Assembly: GCF_017876405.1 (NCBI RefSeq)
Contig: NZ_JAGINW010000001.1
Location: 6,709,203-6,773,202 of the forward strand
DNA length: 64,000 nucleotides
DNA from: Kibdelosporangium banguiense
GTDB taxonomy: Bacteria; Actinomycetota; Actinomycetes; Mycobacteriales; Pseudonocardiaceae
Direction of reading: 5' to 3'
Shown: in pieces, positions 51,039 to 58,121 of the stretch
Numbering within the stretch: the first letter of the stretch is position 1
How the letters are laid out: every line of letters begins with the position of its first letter
Notes under the pieces: generated by a model
Database searches by the model: none
What the model saw: the letters and a program-made list of their open reading frames with translations, nothing else
What the model was told of the DNA's origin: nothing
Position numbers and translations under genes: made by a program

Positions 51039-51342
51039 GGATTCGCATGGCCACAATGGTGGTGCGATAACTGCGAACTTGAAATGTTCTTCGCCGACGG
51101 TGACCTCAGCAAGGCCCGCCGGACTCCTGGTCCGGGCAGTAGACCGTATACCGCCAAGGCCGTGGTCGGGAGCCCCGAATCCGGTAGTCTGTAGTCCCAG
51201 AGTCACCTCTTCGTAGTACGTCGGACACGAAGAGTAATTGACTCTCTGGCTCACCTAACGTGCCACCACGTGTCGCCGTCACGTCGCCAGCGAACGCCAG
51301 AGCAGCTCAGTCGTGCGACAATTCACCAAAATTCTATCGGAA
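51039..51342. other. Intergenic region with no recognised feature
   Basis: About 300 bases separate the isomerase gene from the small ORF. I see no convincing reading frame, RNA gene, strong hairpin or palindrome. Base composition becomes less GC-rich toward 51230-51350, as at other gene boundaries with an acquisition scar. Confidence 0.4.
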
Positions 51343-51543
51343 CTATAGGTCCTGCTCGATGCGTTCGAAGATGTCTGAGTCGGTTTCGCGTTGCCATTCG
51401 GGCATGTCGGCCCAGTCTGCTACATAGGCCGGCTTGGGGTCGGGGATGTGTTTGTAGATCTGGCCGATCCAGCAGGTGGCTACGAAGCGGCCCTTCTGCT
51501 CACGGGTGAGCTTGGCTGTGTTGCCGTCGTCGCGTCGATCCAT
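51343..51543 (-). CDS. Small conserved-looking protein, possibly RyR-domain-like
   Basis: The 66 residues include LTREQKGRFVATCWIGQIYKHIPDPKPAYVADWADMPEWQRETDSDIFERIEQDL. The pattern of a helix with a CW pair, a PDPKP.YV.DW turn and an EWQRETD helix recalls small actinobacterial and phage proteins with RyR-like domains. I give the match low weight. The start is ATG 51543, without a clear ribosome-binding site. The gene's 5' end abuts an acyl carrier protein relic on the other strand. Confidence 0.55.
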   Translation of the reverse strand: MDRRDDGNTAKLTREQKGRFVATCWIGQIYKHIPDPKPAYVADWADMPEWQRETDSDIFERIEQDL

Positions 51544-51546
51544 GCG

Positions 51547-51704
51547 GTTGATCCCGGCGAGCTGTCAGCAACTACCCGGCTGGACGAGCTGGGATTCGAC
51601 TCATTGGATCGGATCCGACTGGCAACGAGAAAGCCGGCGTCATCGAACGCCGATGGTGGACAGTGCAGGAGCTCGCCCGCTGCACGGACAAGCTCCTACC
51701 GTGA
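51547..51704 (+). pseudogene. Acyl carrier protein remnant, truncated and frameshifted
   Basis: Reading from 51547 gives VDPGELSATTRLDELGFDSLDRIRLATR, with the phosphopantetheine motif LGFDSLD. After a one-base shift near 51627-51632 the next frame reads EKAGVIERRWWTVQELARCTDKLLP and stops at 51702-51704. Together these are the middle and C-terminal helices of an acyl carrier protein. The N-terminal helix and start are missing and replaced by the small antisense ORF. It is therefore a relic, and no partner biosynthetic genes are nearby. Confidence 0.65.
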
Positions 51705-51778
51705 GAACTGCCGGAATTACTCCCCGGCATCATCGCCGGCCTGACCCCGGCTCAACCGGTTCTGCTCGTAGGTTGACT

Positions 51779-52270
51779 TCATGTTCGGGGGCGGGCGCCG
51801 GGGCCGGGGGCTACTGCTACGTCGCGGACTGCGCGTAGTTCGTGGCCGTGGGCGCACATCATGACGGTTTCGATGGGGGCGCCGCAGTCTCGGTGGTTCA
51901 GCACGACTGTGGGGCCGCGGTCACCGCTGAGCCAGCGGTCGGCCCAGTTGATCAGGGCGATCACCGCGGGGGCTACGTCACGGCCTTTTTCTGTCAGGCA
52001 GTACTCCTCGCGGGCGCGGGCACCTGGTTCTTGGTAGGGCCTTTTGACCAGGACGTTCTGGGCGACCAGTTCGCGCAGGCGGGCGGCGAGCACGCTGGGG
52101 CTGATGCCTGTCCGCCTGAGGAAGTCCTCGAAGCGGCGGGTTCCGTAGAGGGCCTCGCGCATGATCGCGGCCGTTGTCGAGGGGGTGAAGACCGCCAGCG
52201 CCAGGGCGGCCGAGTCCGGATCGAGGTCCCACGCGTCGCGGTCCCATTCGGTGTCATCGGCCACACTCAC
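51779..52270 (-). CDS. HxlR-family transcriptional regulator
   Basis: The 163 residues have a MarR/HxlR winged helix: TTAAIMREALYGTRRFEDFLRRTGISPSVLAARLRELVAQNVLVKRPYQEPGARAREEYCLTEKGRDVAPAVIALINWADRW (about residues 32-113). The R.F.DF...TGI.P.VLA.RL..L recognition segment is diagnostic. The C-terminal tail (NHRDCGAPIETVMMCAHGHEL) has two Cys and His pairs that could bind metal. The start is GTG 52270 behind AGGAGAATCA. It is divergent from a flavoprotein gene, with palindromes in the 92-bp spacer. Confidence 0.85.
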   Translation of the reverse strand: MSVADDTEWDRDAWDLDPDSAALALAVFTPSTTAAIMREALYGTRRFEDFLRRTGISPSVLAARLRELVAQNVLVKRPYQEPGARAREEYCLTEKGRDVAPAVIALINWADRWLSGDRGPTVVLNHRDCGAPIETVMMCAHGHELRAVRDVAVAPGPGARPRT

Positions 52271-52300
52271 TGATTCTCCTTGTCGGCCTGGGTTGTATAC

Positions 52301-52321
52301 ACCATACCTAGCCCGTATGGT
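52301..52321. promoter_or_regulatory. ACCATAC-N7-GTATGGT inverted repeat
   Basis: Perfect 7-bp arms flank a 7-bp spacer, midway between the HxlR gene and the flavoprotein gene. A second short repeat (CTTCG-N6-CGAAG) lies at about 52328-52343. These are likely HxlR binding sites controlling both genes. Confidence 0.55.
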
Positions 52322-52362
52322 TCTGGCTTCGATATACCGAAGTCAGATCGTCTGGAGACGGC

Positions 52363-53958
52363 ATGCGCGTCGGCAGGAGCTATGTTCGAAGCCAGGTCGG
52401 TGACACCTGGGACGCGATCGTGATCGGCTCCGGCATCGGCGGGCTGACCACCGCCGGCTTTCTGGCGCGCGAGGGCAAGGACGTACTGGTACTCGAACGG
52501 CACACCACCGCTGGTGGCTGCACCCAGGTGTTCCGGCGGGCCGGGTACGAACGGGACATGGGTGTGCACTACCTCGGCGAGGTGCACAAGCCGACTTCCA
52601 GCCTGTTTCAGATCTTCGACCATGTCAGCGGCGGCGCGCTGCAGTGGGCTCCGATGTCCGATGTGTACAACCGGGTGGTGATCGGCGACCGGGAGTACGA
52701 GTTCCCGTCGGGCTTCGATTCATTCATCCAGCGCATGAAGGGCTACTTCCCGCACGAGGCCGCTGCCATCGACGCCTATGTGGGTCTGGTGCTGCAGGTG
52801 GCCATGGCGGCCAGGAAGTATTTCGGGCACCGCGCGTTGCCTCCGCCGCTCGCCGCGGACGCCTACGAGCGGATGTGCGAGCCTTTTCTCGAGTTCTCCG
52901 ACCGGACCGCGCTTTCGGTGTTGTCCGAGCTGACGAGCGACAAGGAACTCATCGCCGTGCTGTGCGGGCACTTCGGCGATTACTCACTGTCGCCGAGCCG
53001 GGTTTCGTTCGCCATGCACGCCTTGATGGTCCGCCACTACATGGACGGCGCGAACTATCCGGTGGGCGGTTCCGGCAAGATCGCGCACTCCATCGCCGAG
53101 GTGATCCGGTCCGCCGGCGGGGAGGTGCTGATCGGTGCCGAGGTGGCGTCGATCCTGATCGGCAGGGACGGGACCGCGCAGGGCGTCATGATGGCCGACG
53201 GACGCTCCTTCCACGCCCCGGTCGTGATCAGTGACGCCGGCATCGCCAACACCGTCCGGCTGCTTCCCCAGGCGACTGCCGATCGCACGGGCCTTTCCGG
53301 GCCTGTCGCGGCGATGGAGCCGTCGTTGCCGTGGGTTCTGCTGACCATCGGGGTCCACGAATCCTCAGGTGCGCTGGGACTGGACCGATCGAATGTCTGG
53401 GTGCACAGCGACACCGACTTCGAGGCCCGGATGGCCGCTTTCGACGCCGATCCGCAGCACCAGCCGATGCCGGTGTGCTTCCTGACGTTCCCGTCGGCCA
53501 AGGACCCGTCGTGGGACCGGCGCCACCCCGGCCGCGCCACGATCGAGATCGCCGGGCTGACCACGTGGTCGCTGTTCGAGCCGTTCGCCGACAGCCGCTG
53601 GATGCGCCGCGGCGAGGAGTACGACCAGCTCAAGAAACGGCTGACCACGGAACTGCTCGACCATGTACTGCGCCTCTTCCCCCAGCTGGACGGCAAGATC
53701 GACCATCTGGAACTGGCCACACCGCTGAGCTTCAACCACTTCCTGACCCGGTCGGCGGGCGACTTCCTGTCCTTCGCGCACACCCCGCAGCGGTTCCGCC
53801 AGCGCTGGATCAGCGCCCACTCCCCGGTCGGCGGGCTGTTCTTCACCGGTCAGGACGTGGTGACCGGCGGGATCGGCGGCGCGGCCACGGCGGGCGCGCT
53901 CACCGCGTCGGCCGTTCTTGGCCGGGATGTCCTGCGGCAACTGCCTTTGCCACGCTGA
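52363..53958 (+). CDS. FAD-dependent oxidoreductase of the CrtI/CrtO/RetSat type
   Basis: The 531 residues begin with a leader, then the dinucleotide motif DAIVIGSGIGGLTTAGFLAREGKDVLVLERHTTAGGCTQVFRR (about residues 17-58). YERDMGVHYLGEV and YPVGGSGKIAHSIAEVIRSAGGEVLIGAEV follow. The terminal motif VGGLFFTGQDVVTGGIGGAATAGALTAS is diagnostic of phytoene-desaturase-like and retinol-saturase-like flavoproteins. These act on polyenes or other hydrophobic substrates. No carotenoid genes are nearby, so the substrate is open. It is divergent from and probably controlled by the HxlR protein. Start ATG 52363 is taken from the frame; no clear ribosome-binding site is seen. Confidence 0.85.
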   Translation: MRVGRSYVRSQVGDTWDAIVIGSGIGGLTTAGFLAREGKDVLVLERHTTAGGCTQVFRRAGYERDMGVHYLGEVHKPTSSLFQIFDHVSGGALQWAPMSDVYNRVVIGDREYEFPSGFDSFIQRMKGYFPHEAAAIDAYVGLVLQVAMAARKYFGHRALPPPLAADAYERMCEPFLEFSDRTALSVLSELTSDKELIAVLCGHFGDYSLSPSRVSFAMHALMVRHYMDGANYPVGGSGKIAHSIAEVIRSAGGEVLIGAEVASILIGRDGTAQGVMMADGRSFHAPVVISDAGIANTVRLLPQATADRTGLSGPVAAMEPSLPWVLLTIGVHESSGALGLDRSNVWVHSDTDFEARMAAFDADPQHQPMPVCFLTFPSAKDPSWDRRHPGRATIEIAGLTTWSLFEPFADSRWMRRGEEYDQLKKRLTTELLDHVLRLFPQLDGKIDHLELATPLSFNHFLTRSAGDFLSFAHTPQRFRQRWISAHSPVGGLFFTGQDVVTGGIGGAATAGALTASAVLGRDVLRQLPLPR

Positions 53959-54080
53959 AACCTGTCACGGTCTGATGTCGGGAATACATGATCACTTGAC
54001 TCCGCGCCGCAGTCGGAATACCTGTTCTCGCGGGAGCATGGGAGAAGCACGGCGATGAATTATCCGCGGAGGAGAAACAC

Positions 54081-54872
54081 GTGTGGCGCAGGGCCAATGG
54101 AGTCATGGCCGGGGTCGTTGCCGCGATCGCGGTCACGCTGGCAGTCGTGGCGCTGAGCCAGCCGAGCCAGAAGGTGCCGGGCATCGTTGTCCCGGCGATG
54201 GACAACAGTGAAACAGCTATTCCCACGGTGACGGCCGTGGGCGTCGCGGAGACAGCAACCGCGACGGCTCCCTCGGGCGGCAACGCCCCCGTCGCACAGC
54301 AACAACCGACCAACTCGCAGTCGCCGGCCGCCAGTCAGCCGAACACCGCGAAACCACTGTCAGGCACACCGACGACGTCGGCGAACCCGACGAACGCTCC
54401 GGCGCCGACTCCGCAGCAGCCCCCGGCACAGCCGCCGGTCCCGCCGCGGTTCGACCCGGCAGCGTCGTTCCGGATCGTCAACGTGGTCAACTCCCTGAGC
54501 CTCGACAGCGGTGGTCAGGTCCCGCCTGGAACGCCCATGAAGTTATGGGCGCCGTCACCCAGCACGAACCTGCAGTTCCAGATGGTCGAGACCGGTGGCG
54601 GCTACTACCGGCTGGTCAACCGGACCAACGGTTTGGCTGTGGACGGCAGGGGAGCCAGGCAGGACGGGTCCTACGTCGGTCAGCGGCCGTGGGACTCGAG
54701 CCCGAACATGCAGTGGTTGCCGAGGGACGCCGGCAACGGCATGTTCACGCTCACCAACCGCGCGACCGGCATGGCACTCGACGGGGCCGGACGCGGGGTG
54801 ACGTTCGGCGCGCAGGCCATCCAGTGGACTGTCAACGGTGGCCCGAACCAGTTGTGGCGGATCGTGGTCTAG
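54081..54872 (+). CDS. Exported ricin-type (R-type) lectin domain protein
   Basis: The 263 residues start at GTG 54081 behind GGAGGAG. One N-terminal hydrophobic segment (VMAGVVAAIAVTLAVVAL, residues 8-25) acts as signal or anchor. A long Pro/Thr/Ala/Gln-rich linker (about 60-120, e.g. APTPQQPPAQPPVPPR) then leads to a beta-trefoil (about 125-263). FRIVNVVNSLSLDSGGQVPPG, YRLVNRTNGLAVDGRGA, FTLTNRATGMALDGAGRG and NQLWRIV are the trefoil repeats, with the QxW motif represented by MQWL and LWRI. It probably binds carbohydrate at the cell surface. No catalytic domain is attached. Confidence 0.85.
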   Translation: MWRRANGVMAGVVAAIAVTLAVVALSQPSQKVPGIVVPAMDNSETAIPTVTAVGVAETATATAPSGGNAPVAQQQPTNSQSPAASQPNTAKPLSGTPTTSANPTNAPAPTPQQPPAQPPVPPRFDPAASFRIVNVVNSLSLDSGGQVPPGTPMKLWAPSPSTNLQFQMVETGGGYYRLVNRTNGLAVDGRGARQDGSYVGQRPWDSSPNMQWLPRDAGNGMFTLTNRATGMALDGAGRGVTFGAQAIQWTVNGGPNQLWRIVV

Positions 54873-54922
54873 GCAGGGCGATGTCACCCTTCCAACCGAC
54901 GACACTCCTTTCCCGTCAGGTG

Positions 54923-54936
54923 TGTTATCGCTAACA
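54923..54936 (+). promoter_or_regulatory. LacI-type site TGTTATCGCTAACA
   Basis: This imperfect 14-bp palindrome matches the GTTAGCGCTAAC element at 34168-34179 at 11 of 12 core positions. It lies 215 bp upstream of the xyloglucan-type ABC operon, ahead of the two TCGAAGCG sites. Confidence 0.4.
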
Positions 54937-55036
54937 TTCCGCGAGGTGCCTCGAACCATAGAGTCGGCAGTCGCACCGGTCAAGCCGCTGATGAGCGGGT
55001 TGTGCTCGGTGTGAGGGCCGACCTATGGTGGTCCAA

Positions 55037-55050
55037 TCGAAGCGCTTCGA
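55037..55050 (+). promoter_or_regulatory. Perfect LacI-type operator of the xyloglucan operon (distal)
   Basis: TCGAAGCGCTTCGA is a perfect 14-bp palindrome. A possible -10 element TATGGT ends 8 bp upstream (55024-55029), with TTGTGC at 55000-55005, so the site lies at the transcription start region. Confidence 0.75.
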
Positions 55051-55091
55051 CGATCGGTCGCTGACCGCATCGCAGGACTTCTGACCGCCGG

Positions 55092-55105
55092 TTGAACCGC
55101 TTCGA
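55092..55105 (+). promoter_or_regulatory. Degenerate second operator of the xyloglucan operon
   Basis: TTGAACCGCTTCGA matches the upstream palindrome at 12 of 14 positions and is spaced 55 bp from it. It lies 46 bp before the binding-protein ATG. Paired sites suggest cooperative binding by one LacI protein. Confidence 0.65.
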
Positions 55106-55150
55106 GAAGGATCTCAGGGCGTGGATCAGCTCAGTGTGGAGGGATCTTCG

Positions 55151-56431
55151 ATGTCCAAGCGAGTTCTGGCGGCCGCGCTGACGGCCGTCCTGGCGATCGC
55201 CGGATGCGGATCGGGCGAGAACACCCCAGCCGGGCCGAGAACCCTGAAACTGTGGCACTACGAGGGGCCGGACAGTGCCATGGGGGTGGCCTGGGCCGAG
55301 GCGATCAAGCAGTTCGAGGCCACTCACCCCAACGTGAAGGTGGCGTTCGAGGAAAAGGGCTTCGAACAGATCCAGAAGACCGCGCCGATGATCATGAACT
55401 CCGGCGACGCGCCGGATGTCATGGAGTACAACAAGGGCAACGCCACCGCGGGCCTGCTTTCCAAGCAGGGCCTGCTCACCGACATCAGCCAGGAGGTCGC
55501 CAAGCGCGGCTGGGACAAGCAGCTCAGCCCGGCGATCCAGACCACGGCCCGGTATGACGAGAAGGGCGTGATGGGATCCGGGAAGTGGTACGGGATCCCG
55601 AACTATGCCGAGTACGTGATGGTCTACTACAACAAGGACATGTTCGCCCAGAAGGGCATCGAGGTACCCAAGACGCTCGATGAGCTCACCTCCGCGATGG
55701 ACAAGTTCGTCGGCGCGGGCGTGACTCCGCTGGCGGTGGGCGGCGCGGAGTATCCGGCACACCAGATCATGTACCAGCTCGCGTTGACGAAGGCCGACCG
55801 CAACTGGGTGGATCGCTACCAGCGGTACACCGGCAGTGTCGATTTCCATGACGCCGCTTGGACTTACGGCGCGAACACGTTCGCCGACTGGGTCCGCAAG
55901 GGCTACGTCAGCAAGGACTCGGCGGGGGTGAAGGCCGAGGACATGGGTGTCTCGTTCATCCAGGGCAAGCACCCGATCATGATCACCGGCACCTGGTGGT
56001 ACGGCCGGATCGCCGCCGGGATCAAGGACTTCCAGTGGGGCTCGTTCCCCTGGCCGGGGATGACCGCCGGGTCGGCCGGGAACATGTGGGTGGTGCCCAA
56101 GGGCTCCAAGAACAAGGACCTGGCCTACGACTTCATCGCGATCACGATGTCCCAGCCGATCCAGGACAAGCTGCGTGACGCCGGCGGTGTCCCGTTGGTG
56201 GCGGGCAGTTCACCGGCGGCCAGTCCGCAGATCAAGGAACTCACCGACACCTTCAGCACACTGTCCAGTCAGGACAGGCTCGCGTTCTACCCGGACTGGC
56301 CCGCGCCCGGCTACTACGCCGTGCAGGTCTCGGCCGTGCAGAAGCTGATCACCGCCACCGCGTCGGCCGGGCAGGTGCTCGACGAGATAGCCAAGCCGTA
56401 TCAGGAGAATCTGGCGAACGTCGGGAAATGA
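55151..56431 (+). CDS. Oligosaccharide-binding lipoprotein (CUT1, family 1)
   Basis: The 426-residue lipoprotein has signal MSKRVLAAALTAVLAIAGCGS (lipobox Cys 19) and an SBP_bac_1 fold: TLKLWHYEGPDSAMGVAWAEAIKQFEATHPNVKV, APDVMEYNKGNATAGLLSKQGLLTDIS and YGIPNYAEYVMVYYNKDMFAQKGIEVPKTLDEL. HPIMITGTWWYGRIAAGIKDFQWGSFPWPG and Trp/Tyr-rich segments fit oligosaccharide binding. Adjacent alpha-xylosidase and beta-galactosidase suggest xyloglucan oligosaccharides as cargo. ATG 55151 follows GGAGGGA; a GTG at 55121 in frame lacks a site. It overlaps the permease gene by 4 bases. Confidence 0.87.
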   Translation: MSKRVLAAALTAVLAIAGCGSGENTPAGPRTLKLWHYEGPDSAMGVAWAEAIKQFEATHPNVKVAFEEKGFEQIQKTAPMIMNSGDAPDVMEYNKGNATAGLLSKQGLLTDISQEVAKRGWDKQLSPAIQTTARYDEKGVMGSGKWYGIPNYAEYVMVYYNKDMFAQKGIEVPKTLDELTSAMDKFVGAGVTPLAVGGAEYPAHQIMYQLALTKADRNWVDRYQRYTGSVDFHDAAWTYGANTFADWVRKGYVSKDSAGVKAEDMGVSFIQGKHPIMITGTWWYGRIAAGIKDFQWGSFPWPGMTAGSAGNMWVVPKGSKNKDLAYDFIAITMSQPIQDKLRDAGGVPLVAGSSPAASPQIKELTDTFSTLSSQDRLAFYPDWPAPGYYAVQVSAVQKLITATASAGQVLDEIAKPYQENLANVGK

Positions 56432-57312
56432 TCAGATCTCGCGGGTCCTATCTGCTGTTCCTGATCCCCGGTGCGGTGCTGCTGCTCGCGGTGATCGTGG
56501 TGCCGTTCGTGATGAACATCGGCATCAGCCTCACCCAGTGGACCGGCACCGGGGCTCCTAAGTGGACAGGACTGGACAACTACACGCGGCTGTTCGCCGA
56601 CGGCACGTTCTGGGCTTCCTTCCAGCACAACATCGCACTGGTGGTCGCGATGGCCATCCTGCCGGCCATGGCCGGGCTGGTCATCGCGGCCGCGCTGTTC
56701 GACTTCGTGGGCAAGCGGTTCGGGCCGCGGGCGGCGAGCATCCTGCGGGCGTGCATCTACCTGCCGCAGGTGCTGCCGATCGCGGTCGCGGGGATCGTGT
56801 GGAGCTGGATCCTGGCACCGGAAGGCGCGCTCAACGAGCTGCTGTCGGGGATCGGGCTCGGTTCGCTGGCCCAGAACTGGCTGGGTGACCCGGATGTCGC
56901 GCTGTACAGCGTGATGGGCGTGCTGCTGTGGATCCAGGTCGGGTATCCCGTGGTGATCTTCATGGCCGGCATGCAGCGAGTGGACCCGTCGCTGTACGAG
57001 GCAGCCGAACTGGACGGCGCGTCGTGGTGGGGCCGGTTCTGGCACGTGACGGTCCCGCAGATCCGGCCTGAGGTCTTTGTCGTCCTGCTGACCTGCACGA
57101 TCGCTTCCCTGAAGGTCTTCGGGCCGATCTACGTGCTGACCCAGGGCGGGCCGGGCGGCGCGACGAACGTGCCCTCGTACTTCTCCTTCCAGAACTTCTT
57201 CGAGAAGACCCAGGTCGGGTACGGCGCGGCCATCGCGACTGTGCTCACCGTCCTGATCCTCATTCTCACCACGGTGTTCCTGCGCGTACAGAACCGGGGT
57301 GAGAAGGCGTGA
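56428..57312 (+). CDS. Sugar ABC permease, MalF-like (CUT1)
   Basis: The 294-residue membrane protein has six helices: LLFLIPGAVLLLAVIVVPFVMNIGISLTQWTG, ASFQHNIALVVAMAILPAMAGLVIAAALFD, ACIYLPQVLPIAVAGIVWSWILAP and so on. The coupling motif is VDPSLYEAAELDGASWWGRFWHVTVPQIRPEVFVVLL (EAA...G form). It forms one half of the import channel. No ATPase gene is in the operon, so a shared MsiK-type ATPase encoded elsewhere is expected, as for many actinomycete CUT1 systems. ATG 56428 overlaps the upstream TGA. Confidence 0.88.
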   Translation: MIRSRGSYLLFLIPGAVLLLAVIVVPFVMNIGISLTQWTGTGAPKWTGLDNYTRLFADGTFWASFQHNIALVVAMAILPAMAGLVIAAALFDFVGKRFGPRAASILRACIYLPQVLPIAVAGIVWSWILAPEGALNELLSGIGLGSLAQNWLGDPDVALYSVMGVLLWIQVGYPVVIFMAGMQRVDPSLYEAAELDGASWWGRFWHVTVPQIRPEVFVVLLTCTIASLKVFGPIYVLTQGGPGGATNVPSYFSFQNFFEKTQVGYGAAIATVLTVLILILTTVFLRVQNRGEKA

Positions 57313-58121
57313 AGCGGCACGCGGTGCTCTGGTCGTTGATCGTTCTGGCGGTCGTCATGCTGGCGCCGTTCGTGATCGTGGCGATGAACGCCCTGAAGTC
57401 ACCGGCGGAGTACTCGTCGGGCAGTCCGCTGACGCCGCCGGCCGGGGTCAACCTGCAGGGAATGATCGACTTCTGGGAGCGGGTGGACTTCGGGCAGAAA
57501 CTGCTCAACAGCTTCGTGATCAGCGGTTCGGTGGCGGTGCTCGCCGTGGTCATCTCGGTGCTCAACGCGTACGCGCTCGGCATCGGCCGGGTCCGCGGCC
57601 GGCTGTGGATCATGGTTGCGTTCCTGATCGCGAACACGCTGCCCCAGGAAGCCCTGGTGTATCCGCTGTACTACCTGGCAAACGAGACCGGGCTGTACGA
57701 CACCCAGCTCAGCGTGATCATCATCTTCACCATCATCCAGGCCGCGTTCGGCACCTACCTGCTTTCCTCGACGTTCACCGGCTTTCCGAACGAACTGCTC
57801 GAGGCGGCCAGGATCGACGGCGCGAACAAGTGGCAGACGCTGGTGCGGATCGTGGTCCCGATCAGCCGGCCGACCCTGGGCGTGCTGTTCGTCTTCTTCT
57901 TCATCTGGACGTGGAACGAGTTCTTCCTGCCGCTGGTCCTGCTGATCTCCAACGACACCCAGACCGTGCCGGTCGCGCTGGGCGTGCTGCAGGGGCAACG
58001 GATGATGGACGCGACCATGACCAGTGCCTCGGCGTTGCTCGGGGTCATCCCGGCGATCGCGTTCTTCCTGATCTTCCAGCGAACGTTGACACGTGGCATC
58101 ACGGCGGGAGCGGTCAAATGA
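57309..58121 (+). CDS. Sugar ABC permease, MalG-like (CUT1)
   Basis: The 270 residues show six helices and the MalG-type coupling loop FTGFPNELLEAARIDGANKWQTLVRIVVPISRPTLGVLFVFFFIWTWNEFFLPLVLL. The N-terminus LAPFVIVAMNALKSPAEYSSG and the ending RMMDATMTSASALLGVIPAIAFFLIFQRTLTRGITAGAVK are standard. It completes the importer with the MalF-like half. GTG 57309 overlaps the preceding stop, and its own stop overlaps the alpha-xylosidase ATG by 4 bases, so all genes here are translationally coupled. Confidence 0.88.
   Translation: MKRHAVLWSLIVLAVVMLAPFVIVAMNALKSPAEYSSGSPLTPPAGVNLQGMIDFWERVDFGQKLLNSFVISGSVAVLAVVISVLNAYALGIGRVRGRLWIMVAFLIANTLPQEALVYPLYYLANETGLYDTQLSVIIIFTIIQAAFGTYLLSSTFTGFPNELLEAARIDGANKWQTLVRIVVPISRPTLGVLFVFFFIWTWNEFFLPLVLLISNDTQTVPVALGVLQGQRMMDATMTSASALLGVIPAIAFFLIFQRTLTRGITAGAVK

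Noticed and set aside
57299..58117. N-terminal extension of the GH31 frame giving a 1020-residue protein
   Set aside because: The extra sequence overlaps the MalG-like permease in another frame, is Arg/Gly-rich, and homology to YicI begins exactly at ATG 58118.
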